Positions 42,638 through 50,881 of a stretch of DNA of 64,000 nucleotides are shown here, in pieces (the first letter of the stretch is position 1; every line of letters begins with the position of its first letter). A program made the translations under genes and the position numbers. The notes under the pieces are model-generated. The model worked only from the letters and a program-made list of their open reading frames with translations. It searched no databases and had not been told where the DNA came from. This DNA comes from CSP1-5 sp964348275. GTDB lineage: Bacteria > Methylomirabilota > Methylomirabilia > Methylomirabilales > CSP1-5. The stretch is taken from the NCBI GenBank assembly GCA_964348275.1, contig CAYGBT010000013.1:5354-69353 (forward strand). Reading direction: 5' to 3'.

Positions 42638-43813
42638 TCAGAGGAGGCCGAACTCGCGGAAGGCCCGCTCGATCGCCTCGAGAGCCTCGCCCAGATCAGC
42701 CCGACTGTGCTCTGCAGTGACGGTGAACCGGAGCCGGCTAGTGCCGGGAGGCACGGTGGGGGGGCGGATCCCCTGGCTGAAGACGCCCAGCTCGAGGAGT
42801 CGCTGGCACAAAGCCATCGTCCGCTGCCGCTCATGAGTCATCACGGGGAGGATATGGGTCACACTGGGCTCCGTCGAAAGGCCCAGGCGCTCGAGTCCCT
42901 CTCGAAATTGGCGCACGTTATCCCACAGGCGCTGCCGGATTCCCGGCTCCTCCTCGAGGAGCGCGAGGCCAGCAGTGGCGGCCGCCAGGGCTGGAGGGGC
43001 CATGGCACAGGTAAAGATAAGGCTCCGGGATCGATTGATGAGGTACTCGCGGAGGCTCCGATTTCCCACGACATAGGCCCCAAAGCTTCCGAGCGCTTTC
43101 CCCAAGGTGCCGATTTCAATATCCACACCATCAGGGGCCTCCAGACCGAAGTGCTCCGCCGTACCTCTTCCCCGCTTGCCCAGGACCCCCGTCCCGTGGG
43201 CGTCGTCGAGCATGGTGAGTGCACCGTAACTTCTGGCCAGCTTCGTGAGATCTGGCAGCGGCGCGAGGTCCCCGTCCATGCTGTAGACTCCATCCACCAC
43301 GATCAGCTTTCGGCGGAAACCGGTATCCGATTTAAGCAGGCGCTCAAGTACATTGACGTCGTTATGCGGAAAGACCTTCACCGACGCCCGACTCAAACGA
43401 CAGCCATCGATGATGCTCGCATGGCTCAAGGCGTCGGTGTAAACCACATCCCCCTCTCCCACTAAAGCCGAAATCACACCCAGGTTGGCCATGTAGCCCG
43501 TGCTATAAACTAGTGCGGCTTCTCGCCCTTTGAAGACCGCAAGCCGATCCTCCAACGTCACGTACAGCTCATTATTGCCTGAGATGAGCCGCGAGGCCGC
43601 AGAGCAAACCCCCAACCGGTTCGTCGCTTCGATCGCGGCAGCCTTGAGCCGAGGATGGGTGGCAAGGCCGAGGTAGTTGCTGCTACAGAGCACAATCACC
43701 TCCCGGCCATCCACCTGCATCCGGGGTCCAGCCGCCCCCTCCATTACCCGCAGCCACCGGTACGAGTCCTTGCGTTTCAGACGCTCAATATCTCGCGCGA
43801 AAATATCGCTCAC
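42638..43813 (-). CDS. bioF: 8-amino-7-oxononanoate synthase (BioF) / alpha-oxoamine synthase
   Basis: 391 residues from GTG 43813 behind AGGAGG; upstream in-frame codons to 44041 do not look like the family. It is a fold-I PLP enzyme with CSSNYLGLATHPRLKAAA, GVCSAASRLISGNNELYVTL, VVDGVYSMDGDLAPLPDL, and the PLP lysine in GTLGKALGSFGAYV (about residue 235). It condenses pimeloyl-thioester with alanine in biotin synthesis; glycine C-acetyltransferase (Kbl) and serine palmitoyltransferase are close relatives. bioA and bioD about 5 kb away favour BioF. Given the ceramidase-like gene in this window, a palmitoyltransferase-like role is worth a check. Confidence 0.85.
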   Translation of the reverse strand: MSDIFARDIERLKRKDSYRWLRVMEGAAGPRMQVDGREVIVLCSSNYLGLATHPRLKAAAIEATNRLGVCSAASRLISGNNELYVTLEDRLAVFKGREAALVYSTGYMANLGVISALVGEGDVVYTDALSHASIIDGCRLSRASVKVFPHNDVNVLERLLKSDTGFRRKLIVVDGVYSMDGDLAPLPDLTKLARSYGALTMLDDAHGTGVLGKRGRGTAEHFGLEAPDGVDIEIGTLGKALGSFGAYVVGNRSLREYLINRSRSLIFTCAMAPPALAAATAGLALLEEEPGIRQRLWDNVRQFREGLERLGLSTEPSVTHILPVMTHERQRTMALCQRLLELGVFSQGIRPPTVPPGTSRLRFTVTAEHSRADLGEALEAIERAFREFGLL

Positions 43814-44052
43814 CGGGGACACACCTCCTCGAACCAGTCCCTCGAGATTGGGCCCGGGAAAGGGCAGGCTCCGTATATCACATCCCACGCTCCTCGACAA
43901 TGCTCCCCAGTAAGGCGGTCCGGCATTCCTCACCCTTTCCGCTCCTACCACCTTCACCTCTCTCAAGCCCTGTGGTATCATCCCCTCCGCACGAACCCTG
44001 TCGCGGACAGGAGGATACCGTTCGACAAGCGATTGCAACAAAACTACCTGCG

Positions 44053-45219
44053 TTGACCTTCGATCGGTCGGAACTCGCTGGGAGCCTCGGTGATGTTGGG
44101 ATTCTTTTCCCCATTGCCTTGGCCTTGATTCGATTGAACGACCTGAATCCGACCGCTGCCTTTCTGACCGCCGGTCTGCTTTATATCGGTGCCGGCTTCT
44201 ACTATCGGCTTCCGCTCCCGGTCCAGCCGCTCAAAGCCGTCTCGGCCATCGCGATCGCTTTCAGCTTCTCCCCGTCCACGATCGCCGCTGCAGGTTTCAT
44301 GATGGGGGGGATCCTCCTCCTGCTAGGGGTCACCGGCTTGGCGGGGACCCTTGCCCGCTTTTTCCCCAAGCCGATCATCCGGGGGATTCAGCTCGCTATC
44401 GGCATCATCCTTGTTCGGACAGCCGTCAATCTGATGGGGAAACCGGTGAGCGGCGTCGAGCTATCCGGCAGCCAAGCGCCTCCCGTCAGCTGGACTGGAT
44501 ACCTCGTCGGCGTGGGGGGGTTCCTCCTGATCCTTGCGCTAAGAGGGAATCGACGTTTTCCCGCCTCGTTGGTTGTCCTCTCCTGCGGCGCCCTCGTTGG
44601 TCTCGCCATTGCGCCCCCCTCCTGGCCCACCTTCTCTTTGGGGCCGGTCTGGCCAGCCATTGGCTTGCCCTCTGTCGGAGACTTCACGCCTGCCCTGACT
44701 GCACTGGTGATTCCCCAAATTCCCTTGACCTTCGGCAATGCCATTGTGGCCACCGAGGATTTGGCCAGAACGTACTTCGGCGATCGTGCCGAGCGGGTGA
44801 CCGCTTCACGGCTGGCAGGAGGCATGGGCCTCGCCAATCTTTTCGCGGGGCTGATCGCGGGGCTTCCCGTCTGCCATGGATCTGGCGGGTTGACTGCTCA
44901 TTATAAGTTTGGCGCACGCACGGGCGCCGCTCCCATCATGATCGGCCTTGGGTGTTGCCTCTTGGGACTAGCGTTTGGTGCGGCTGCCGTCTGGATCATC
45001 GGCCTGATCCCCCTGGCTGTCTTAGGGGCCTTCCTCCTCTTTGTCGGCCTCGAACATTGCCTCTTGGTTGCCGACCTCGTCGGACGCGATGAGTTCCTCG
45101 TCGCCCTCGCGACCGCGAGTGTGTCCGTCGCCACTGGCAACCTGACCGTCGGCTACGCGGCCGGATTCGTGATGCAGCTTTTCTCAAAGCCCGCTGGGCA
45201 CCCCGACCGAATCGGCTAG
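44053..45219 (+). CDS. Molybdate/sulfate-type transporter (MFS_MOT1 family)
   Basis: A membrane protein of about 388 residues from TTG 44053 with roughly ten hydrophobic segments. The duplicated family motif appears as ELAGSLGDVGILFPIALALI near the start and ALVIPQIPLTFGNAIVATED in the second half, with LPVCHGSGGLTAHYKFGART. The SulP-like MOT1 family takes up molybdate. moaC, for molybdenum cofactor, lies 430 bases downstream, which supports molybdate. Start is uncertain: AGGAGG at 44009-44014 is followed by GTT, not a normal start, at 44020. Confidence 0.85.
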   Translation: MTFDRSELAGSLGDVGILFPIALALIRLNDLNPTAAFLTAGLLYIGAGFYYRLPLPVQPLKAVSAIAIAFSFSPSTIAAAGFMMGGILLLLGVTGLAGTLARFFPKPIIRGIQLAIGIILVRTAVNLMGKPVSGVELSGSQAPPVSWTGYLVGVGGFLLILALRGNRRFPASLVVLSCGALVGLAIAPPSWPTFSLGPVWPAIGLPSVGDFTPALTALVIPQIPLTFGNAIVATEDLARTYFGDRAERVTASRLAGGMGLANLFAGLIAGLPVCHGSGGLTAHYKFGARTGAAPIMIGLGCCLLGLAFGAAAVWIIGLIPLAVLGAFLLFVGLEHCLLVADLVGRDEFLVALATASVSVATGNLTVGYAAGFVMQLFSKPAGHPDRIG

Positions 45220-45421
45220 ATTTTTCTCCTTGACTTCTCGAGATGGCTTCGTTAACTTCGTTAACTAGGAATAGTGACCAACTCCTTAGGGGATATGATT
45301 CAGTTGGGATTTTTTGTCCCCCCGATTCAGGTATTACCCCCCCACGCGTTTTTCGCCCCCCTCTACCTTGACTACCGATCCGCGCTGCGGAAAATCTATA
45401 CCCACCGAAAGGAGGTTAAAG

Positions 45422-45715
45422 ATGAATGAAACAGAGGCGCAGCTCTTTGCGCGGCTGAAGGAGGAAGATCCCGAATTCCGCCGCCTCGCCGAAAAACACC
45501 GCGAGTTTGATCGCAAGATCATGGAGTTCGACCGGATCTACTACCTGACCAGTGATCAGGAACGCAAGCGCAAAGAGCTGCAAAAGACCAAACTCAAGAT
45601 CAAGGACGAAATGTACGCCATCATGCGGCGTCATACGCAGGCCCAAAATGCATCGGTTATCCCATCTGGATCGCCTGGGCCGAGCCAGGATGGTGGATAT
45701 CAGCGAAAAGGCTGA
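45422..45715 (+). CDS. DUF465/YdcH-like small helical protein
   Basis: A 97-residue charged, coiled-coil protein from ATG 45422 behind AAAGGAGG; a longer frame to 45314 is unsupported. The pattern EDPEFRRLAEKHREFDRKIM followed by YYLTSDQERKRKELQKTKLK is that of the YdcH/DUF465 family, whose role is unknown. The C-terminal 25 residues are low complexity and overlap the start of moaC by 68 bases. In the 200 bases upstream a 9-base direct repeat (CGTTAACTT, CGTTAACTA) occurs near 45249. Confidence 0.75.
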   Translation: MNETEAQLFARLKEEDPEFRRLAEKHREFDRKIMEFDRIYYLTSDQERKRKELQKTKLKIKDEMYAIMRRHTQAQNASVIPSGSPGPSQDGGYQRKG

Positions 45716-46136
45716 TACCAACCGTGAGGCAACAGCCCGGGGTATCGTACATCTGCAATCCAAAACCCTCCGGATGATCCTCGACAAATCGATCTCCAAA
45801 GGGGATGTATTCGCTGTGGCCCGCGTCGCTGGGATCATGGCAGCCAAGGGAGTTGATCGCCTCATTCCACTCTGCCACCCCCTCCATATCACCTCGGCGG
45901 AGGTCACGTTCAGCCCTCACGCAGAACAGGGGATCATCGAGATCGAGTCCCGAGTCAAGGTGAATGGCAAGACCGGGGCCGAAATGGAGGCGCTCACCGC
46001 CGTTTCGGTGGCCGCCTTGACTATCTACGACATGTGCAAGGCAGTGGACAAAGGGATGACCTTCGAGAACATCCGGCTCGTTTCCAAACGTGGGGGAAAG
46101 AGTGGCGCATACCGCCGCCCTGACGAAAAGGATTGA
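45648..46136 (+). CDS. moaC: Cyclic pyranopterin monophosphate synthase
   Basis: A 162-residue MoaC from ATG 45648, overlapping the preceding gene; a start at ATG 45690 (MVDISEKADT) is the alternative. Active-site features are KGVDRLIPLCHPLHI near residue 75, VNGKTGAEMEALTAVSVAAL, and DMCKAVDKGM with the catalytic Lys. With MoaA it makes the first pterin intermediate of the molybdenum cofactor. It pairs well with the molybdate-type transporter upstream. Confidence 0.94.
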   Translation: MHRLSHLDRLGRARMVDISEKADTNREATARGIVHLQSKTLRMILDKSISKGDVFAVARVAGIMAAKGVDRLIPLCHPLHITSAEVTFSPHAEQGIIEIESRVKVNGKTGAEMEALTAVSVAALTIYDMCKAVDKGMTFENIRLVSKRGGKSGAYRRPDEKD

Positions 46137-46178
46137 CCCGCTTCTCATCGAGGTTTCTCACCCCAAAGGCAACCGCAC

Positions 46179-47324
46179 ATGACCAGCTCGACCCAGGCTG
46201 TTTTTTTCTACACCCCAAAGTACCAGAAGTTTGACTACGGCTCCACCCATCCCATGAAGATCCGCCGCCTGAAGCTCACCCATGATCTTATCGACGCCTA
46301 TGGCCTTTTTCATCCTCCAAACGTCCGCCTCGCAGACGTCTCGGCAGCCCCCGAAGAAGATATCATGCGCATCCATACGAAGGAGTATCTGGACATTTTG
46401 CGGGATTCGAATGATGGGTTCGCTGCCCCCTACGCATGGCACTTCGGCCTCGGCGTAGGAGATTGCCCCACCTTTTGGGGTGTCTACACCTATTCCGCTC
46501 TGCTCACGGGCGCCTCGCTCGAAGCGGCCCGCCTCTTGGCCTCCGAGGAGACCCCTTGCGTCTTCAACATCGCCGGAGGTCTCCACCATGCCGCATCCAA
46601 TCGCGCCTCCGGCTTCTGCTATATCAACGACGCCGCCGTAGCCATCAGCTTGCTGACCGATTCCGGACTCCGAGTGGCCTATGTGGATATTGACGCCCAT
46701 CATGGAGACGGGGTCCAGAATGCCTTCTACGACACGGACCAGGTACTCACCATCTCACTGCACGAAACAGGCTATTCCCTCTTCCCCGGCACCGGCTTCC
46801 CCGAAGAGTTTGGGACCGATAACGGGGAGGGATATTCCGTCAACGTTCCCCTCGCCCCGGAGACGGATGATGAGATCTTTGTCTGGGCCTTCGAGGAGAC
46901 GGTTCCTCCCCTCCTCGAGGCCTTTCGTCCCGACGTTGTGGTCACGCAGTTAGGGATCGACGCCCACTGGAGTGATCCCTTATCCAACCTGCGATTAACG
47001 ATGCAGGGTTTCCTCCGAGCTGTCAGGCGCCTTCAACAAAGTGCCCCTCGCTGGCTTGCCCTGGGGGGTGGAGGGTACCACCTGGGAAATGTCCCGCGAG
47101 CCTGGACCGCGGTCTGGGCCCTCATGGCGGGAATCGAGATCCCCCCGGAGCTGCCCCCCCGGGCTCTCAAGCAGTTCCAGACCGAAGGATGCACAGAGAC
47201 CTCTCTCACCGATCCGCCGTACGAGACCGGAGGGGTACAGAAAGAGGAGGCATGGGAGTATGCCCGAGCACAGGTGAGCCGCGTTCACGCGCTAATCTTC
47301 CCCCGCTTGGGGGTGCGAAGCTAA
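46179..47324 (+). CDS. Histone-deacetylase-like / acetoin-utilisation (AcuC-type) hydrolase
   Basis: A 381-residue zinc deacetylase-fold protein. The His pair is in NIAGGLHHAASNRASGFCYI (about 140). Zinc ligands are in YVDIDAHHGDGVQNAFYDTD and LGIDAHWSDPLSNL, with LALGGGGYHLGNVPRAWT completing the active site. AcuC relatives deacetylate acetyl-CoA synthetase; others act on polyamines. It begins 42 bases after moaC and may be co-transcribed. Substrate unproven. Confidence 0.92.
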   Translation: MTSSTQAVFFYTPKYQKFDYGSTHPMKIRRLKLTHDLIDAYGLFHPPNVRLADVSAAPEEDIMRIHTKEYLDILRDSNDGFAAPYAWHFGLGVGDCPTFWGVYTYSALLTGASLEAARLLASEETPCVFNIAGGLHHAASNRASGFCYINDAAVAISLLTDSGLRVAYVDIDAHHGDGVQNAFYDTDQVLTISLHETGYSLFPGTGFPEEFGTDNGEGYSVNVPLAPETDDEIFVWAFEETVPPLLEAFRPDVVVTQLGIDAHWSDPLSNLRLTMQGFLRAVRRLQQSAPRWLALGGGGYHLGNVPRAWTAVWALMAGIEIPPELPPRALKQFQTEGCTETSLTDPPYETGGVQKEEAWEYARAQVSRVHALIFPRLGVRS

Positions 47325-47411
47325 GGAGGGAAAGGAGGATGGGATGGAACTTTGAGGATCGACCAGGGGTTGCAGGACCGACTGGCACGCATAAGTATCG
47401 AGGAGGAAATC

Positions 47412-47714
47412 ATGTCCTTTCAAGATAGGATTTTGACCTGCGTGGAGTGTGGAAAAGAATTTGCCTTTACGGCCGGGGAACAGGAGTTCTTCGCCCAGAA
47501 GGGCTTCACGAACGAGCCAAAACGGTGCAAAAGCTGCAAAGCGATGAGGCGCGGGAGTGGGCTCAACCTCGGACCGAGGGAGATTTTCGAGGCGGTCTGC
47601 TCCCAATGCGGCCAGCGGACGACGGTTCCCTTCCGGCCTATGCCAGACCGTCCGGTATTTTGCAGGCCTTGCTACCAGGCCCGGCGCGCAGGAGCGGTAC
47701 AGGAACTCTCGTAG
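47412..47714 (+). CDS. Small double zinc-ribbon protein
   Basis: A 100-residue protein from ATG 47412 behind GAGGAGG. Four CxxC pairs are visible (CVECGKEF, KRCKSCKAM, CSQCGQRT, FCRPCYQAR), forming two zinc ribbons. The first half matches the common zf-trcl type with FTAGEQEFFAQKGF. Such proteins are often annotated as zinc-binding or CxxC cold-shock-type proteins, with no proven role. It is followed immediately by a strong terminator. Confidence 0.88.
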   Translation: MSFQDRILTCVECGKEFAFTAGEQEFFAQKGFTNEPKRCKSCKAMRRGSGLNLGPREIFEAVCSQCGQRTTVPFRPMPDRPVFCRPCYQARRAGAVQELS

Positions 47715-47735
47715 GCGGTACAGGCAACCCCCACC

Positions 47736-47759
47736 AAAAGCCACCTCCGGGTGGCTTTT
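47736..47759 (+). terminator. Rho-independent terminator
   Basis: AAAAGCCACC (47736-47745), loop TCCG and GGTGGCTTTT (47750-47759) form a perfect 10-bp stem whose 3' arm ends in four T residues. It lies 21 bases after the zinc-ribbon stop, separating that gene from selA. The A/T ends make it potentially bidirectional. Confidence 0.85.
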
Positions 47760-47782
47760 GCCTTTCCGGCTCCCGCCGCAAT

Positions 47783-47811
47783 TTGCGTTGCAAGAGACTA
47801 GAAAGTATAGT
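47783..47811 (+). promoter_or_regulatory. Sigma-70 promoter of selA
   Basis: TTGCGT (47783-47788), a 17-base spacer and TATAGT (47806-47811). The start would be near 47818, giving a leader of about 35 bases before the selA ATG at 47855. The same TATAGT -10 is used in the predicted rtcB and suf promoters. Confidence 0.65.
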
Positions 47812-47854
47812 ATATGTAAGCACTTAATGATATCTTTCCGTGAAGAGGCGTTCC

Positions 47855-49291
47855 ATGGGTACCCCAGAACAGAAACCAAGTCTCCTCCTCCGCCAGATCC
47901 CCTCGGTTGACGAAGTTCTCAAAGAACCAGTCGTCCAGCGGCTTCTCGAGGTGCATCCCCGGTGGGTCGTGGTCGCGGCAGTCCGGGAGATCTTGGATGC
48001 GCACCGACAACGCCTCCTGGCGTGTCTTCGCGACGGGACAGAGGCCTCTGTTCCCCATCTTTCCACCGTCCTCGGCCAGGTCTCGCTCACGGTTTCACGC
48101 CAGGCCCGTCCGAGCCTCCGCCGGGTGATCAATGCTACCGGAGTGATCCTCCACACGAACCTGGGCCGGGCCCCCCTTTCTCCCGAGGCTCAGGCCCACG
48201 TCCGAGAGGTCGCACAGCATTATTCGACCTTAGAATTCGATCTTCGGCAAGGGATTAGGGGCTCTCGCCAGGTGCACGTGGAAGGACTCCTGACCCGCCT
48301 CACGGGGTCCGAAGCCGCCCTCACGGTGAACAATAACGCGGCTGCAGTTCTCTTGAGTATCAATACGATGGCCGAAGGCCGGGAAGTCCTCGTCTCCCGG
48401 GGAGAGCTCATAGAGATCGGCGGTTCTTTCCGAATCCCGGACGTCATGCGAAAGGCAGGGGGAATCCTCAGGGAGGTGGGGACGACCAACCGAACCCACC
48501 TCAAGGATTACGAAGCGGGGATCACCGAAAGCACGGCCCTCCTCCTCAAAGTCCACTCCAGCAACTTCCGGATCGTCGGCTTCACGAGCGACGTCCCCCT
48601 TGCAGATCTGGTCGCCCTGGGCCAGCGGCAGGGCGTACCGGTGATGATGGATATGGGAAGCGGCGCCCTCACTGATCTCACCCCCTTCGGACTCATGGGG
48701 GAGCCGACGGTTCAAGAAGTGCTGAGAAGTGGGGTGGATTTGGTCACCTTCAGCGGCGATAAGCTGCTCGGAGGACCCCAGGCAGGGTTGGTCGCGGGGA
48801 AAAAGATCCTGATCGAACGCCTCCGGAAGAATCCCTTGGCTCGAGCCGTTCGCATCGATAAGCTCTCGCTGGCAGCCCTCGAGGCCACCCTTCGGGCCTA
48901 TCTGGAAGGGGAAAAAGGCTGGAGCACCATTCCCGCCGTGGCGATGATCACGTGCCCCCTCCAAGAGATCCGGCAGCGAGCGGAACGCGTGCAATCGGGC
49001 CTCAAGCGGCAGGCGCATCCGTCGGTCAGGGTGACCATAGAGGAGCACCGGTCGGAGGTTGGAGGGGGTGCGCTTCCCGCCGAAAGCCTTCCAACCTATT
49101 GTGTAGCCATTCAGGCGCCACAGGTCCCTCCCCATCGACTGGAGGGCGCCCTCCGGGAGGCGGATCCGGCGGTGGTGGGGCGGGTCAAAGAAAACAAGGT
49201 CCTCCTCGATCTTCGGACCGTCCGGGAAGAGGAAGTCGCGCTCTTGATCGATGCTGTCGGTCCGGTCCTTGCATGCGAGGCAAGTTCATGA
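47855..49291 (+). CDS. selA: L-seryl-tRNA(Sec) selenium transferase
   Basis: A 478-residue PLP enzyme, normal SelA length, from ATG 47855 (GTG 47840 possible). Signatures are INATGVILHTNLGRAPLS near residue 115, LTVNNNAAAVLLSINTMAEG, REVGTTNRTHLKDY, and the PLP lysine in LVTFSGDKLLGGPQAGLV (about residue 300). It converts Ser-tRNA(Sec) to Sec-tRNA(Sec) with selenophosphate, so this organism makes selenocysteine. selB, selC and selD are not in the window. The gene overlaps the next one by four bases (ATGA). Its presence underpins the two selenoprotein calls here. Confidence 0.97.
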   Translation: MGTPEQKPSLLLRQIPSVDEVLKEPVVQRLLEVHPRWVVVAAVREILDAHRQRLLACLRDGTEASVPHLSTVLGQVSLTVSRQARPSLRRVINATGVILHTNLGRAPLSPEAQAHVREVAQHYSTLEFDLRQGIRGSRQVHVEGLLTRLTGSEAALTVNNNAAAVLLSINTMAEGREVLVSRGELIEIGGSFRIPDVMRKAGGILREVGTTNRTHLKDYEAGITESTALLLKVHSSNFRIVGFTSDVPLADLVALGQRQGVPVMMDMGSGALTDLTPFGLMGEPTVQEVLRSGVDLVTFSGDKLLGGPQAGLVAGKKILIERLRKNPLARAVRIDKLSLAALEATLRAYLEGEKGWSTIPAVAMITCPLQEIRQRAERVQSGLKRQAHPSVRVTIEEHRSEVGGGALPAESLPTYCVAIQAPQVPPHRLEGALREADPAVVGRVKENKVLLDLRTVREEEVALLIDAVGPVLACEASS

Positions 49292-50082
49292 GCAGCTCAC
49301 CCGTCGACCCACCTTCCACTACTCTGACTCGCGAGGAGGCCATTCGCCTCGCCCAATCGGAAGAGACTGAGCCCAGAGTCCTCGAGGACTTGGCCTCTCA
49401 GTTCCCGGATGACGACGAGCTCTGGAAGCTCCTCGTGGCGAACGCCGAAACTCCCCTCGCCACCTTGATTTATATAGCGGACCGGGCGCCGGCTTCCGTC
49501 GCCGCCCAACTGCTGGAGGATCGGGTCTTTCTCTTCCACAACCCCGTCGTCGGTCACGCCCTCCTCAAGAATCCCATCCTGAGCGAGGCGGACCGGCGGA
49601 GATTACACTGGATCCTCCAGGAGGCCACGAAGGAAGAGCGGGAGCGAAAGAAAACCCTGTTCCAGTTGATCAAGGAAATGAGCGTCGGCCAGAAGCTGAC
49701 GCTGGCCAAGAAGGGGAATAAAGACGCCCGAATGATCCTCGTCAAGGATCACAACGAGTTGATCGCTGTGGAGGTGGTGAACAGTCCGAGGATTACTGAT
49801 GACGAGATCCTCGCAATCGCGCAAATGCGCGATGTCTCTGACAAGGTCCTGAGGGCGATTGCCAACATCAGGCGTTTCCGCACGAACAAACATGTCGTCA
49901 CCAGCCTTCTCCACAACCCCAAAACTCCCGTCGGCGTCTCGCTCGGCTTGGGGCTTCCGAACCTCACCGATAAGGACCTCCAGCTGCTGGCCCGGGATCG
50001 CAATATTCCTACCGCGGTTTCTCGGGCGGCCCAACAGGTCATGGAGCGCCGGGCGAAGGGTCCAGTACCCAAGAAACGCTAG
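49288..50082 (+). CDS. Unknown repeat-like helical protein coupled to selA
   Basis: A 264-residue protein starting at ATG 49288 inside the selA stop. Short repeating helical units end in NP pairs (LFHNPVVGHALLKNPILSE, LLHNPKTPVGVSLGL), resembling leucine-rich-variant or HEAT-like scaffolds. It is soluble with no signal peptide or cysteine cluster, and a basic KGPVPKKR tail. I do not recognise a functional family. Coupling to selA makes an association with selenium metabolism possible but unproven. Confidence 0.7.
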   Translation: MSSSPVDPPSTTLTREEAIRLAQSEETEPRVLEDLASQFPDDDELWKLLVANAETPLATLIYIADRAPASVAAQLLEDRVFLFHNPVVGHALLKNPILSEADRRRLHWILQEATKEERERKKTLFQLIKEMSVGQKLTLAKKGNKDARMILVKDHNELIAVEVVNSPRITDDEILAIAQMRDVSDKVLRAIANIRRFRTNKHVVTSLLHNPKTPVGVSLGLGLPNLTDKDLQLLARDRNIPTAVSRAAQQVMERRAKGPVPKKR

Positions 50083-50144
50083 CGAGGATTACCCTCGAGA
50101 GGCGTAGCGATCCACCAATTCCCCGACACGTTGTGCCACCCTCC

Positions 50145-50825
50145 ATGAAAACGGGCCTCCTCATAGTTTTTGAAGGCATTGATGGATCGGGTAAGGCGAC
50201 CCAGACTCACCTCTTCCTCAACTACCTGAAAGAACGAAGTGTCGCTTGTTCCCTCTTGAGCTTTCCTCATTATGACACACTCTATGGCCGCCTTGTCGCC
50301 CGATACCTGAATGGAGAATTCGGCGACGTATTCGAGGTGAGTCCTTACCTGTCCGCTCTTCCGTATGCTGGAAATCGCCTAGAACATCGTGATCTTCTTT
50401 GGGAAAGGCTGGGGGCAGGGGAGATCGTCTTGGTCGACCGGTATGTTCCGTCAAATATGGCACACCAGGGAGCGAAACTTCCAGTCGAGCTGAGAGCGGA
50501 CTTTGTCAGTTGGATTGATGAACTCGAATACAATGTGCACGGAATTCCACGAGAGCATTTGGTGTTTTACTGCAGGATTCCCGTGAGCATGGCGCAGCAA
50601 CTTGTTGACAAAAAAGACGCGCGCCGGTATACAGCACATAGGCGTGACATTCACGAGAAGAACACCGCATACCTTCAGAGCGTATGTTCCCAGTATGACG
50701 GGTTGGCGCAGAGGTATGATCATTGGGAAAGCATTGAAGCCGTGGATCGCGAAGGGAGACTTCGCGCTCCAGAGATTCTCCACAAGGAAATTGCACACCG
50801 TTTCGAGAAGCGGTTCACGCTTTGA
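50145..50825 (+). CDS. tmk: Thymidylate kinase
   Basis: 226 residues from ATG 50145, with GTG 50133 in frame. P-loop FEGIDGSGKATQ near residue 9, the DR motif in VLVDRYVPSNMAHQG near 98, and the LID-like region RRYTAHRRDIHEKN. It phosphorylates dTMP to dTDP. Overall pattern (GDVFEVSPYLSALPYAGNRL) is closer to the longer archaeal/thermophile-type dTMP kinases than to E. coli Tmk. Base composition is visibly lower in GC (about 50%) than both neighbours, which may mean transfer. holB follows, a common bacterial order. Confidence 0.88.
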   Translation: MKTGLLIVFEGIDGSGKATQTHLFLNYLKERSVACSLLSFPHYDTLYGRLVARYLNGEFGDVFEVSPYLSALPYAGNRLEHRDLLWERLGAGEIVLVDRYVPSNMAHQGAKLPVELRADFVSWIDELEYNVHGIPREHLVFYCRIPVSMAQQLVDKKDARRYTAHRRDIHEKNTAYLQSVCSQYDGLAQRYDHWESIEAVDREGRLRAPEILHKEIAHRFEKRFTL

Positions 50826-50881
50826 ACCCACGGCCCGCAGGAGGTAAGCTTCTCAGGACCGGCATCGCGGAATGAAAGAAA

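Noticed and set aside
44020..44022. GTT as start codon of the molybdate-type transporter, five bases after AGGAGG
   Set aside because: GTT initiation is not credible; TTG 44053 fits the usual N-terminus of the family. The AGGAGG may be coincidental.
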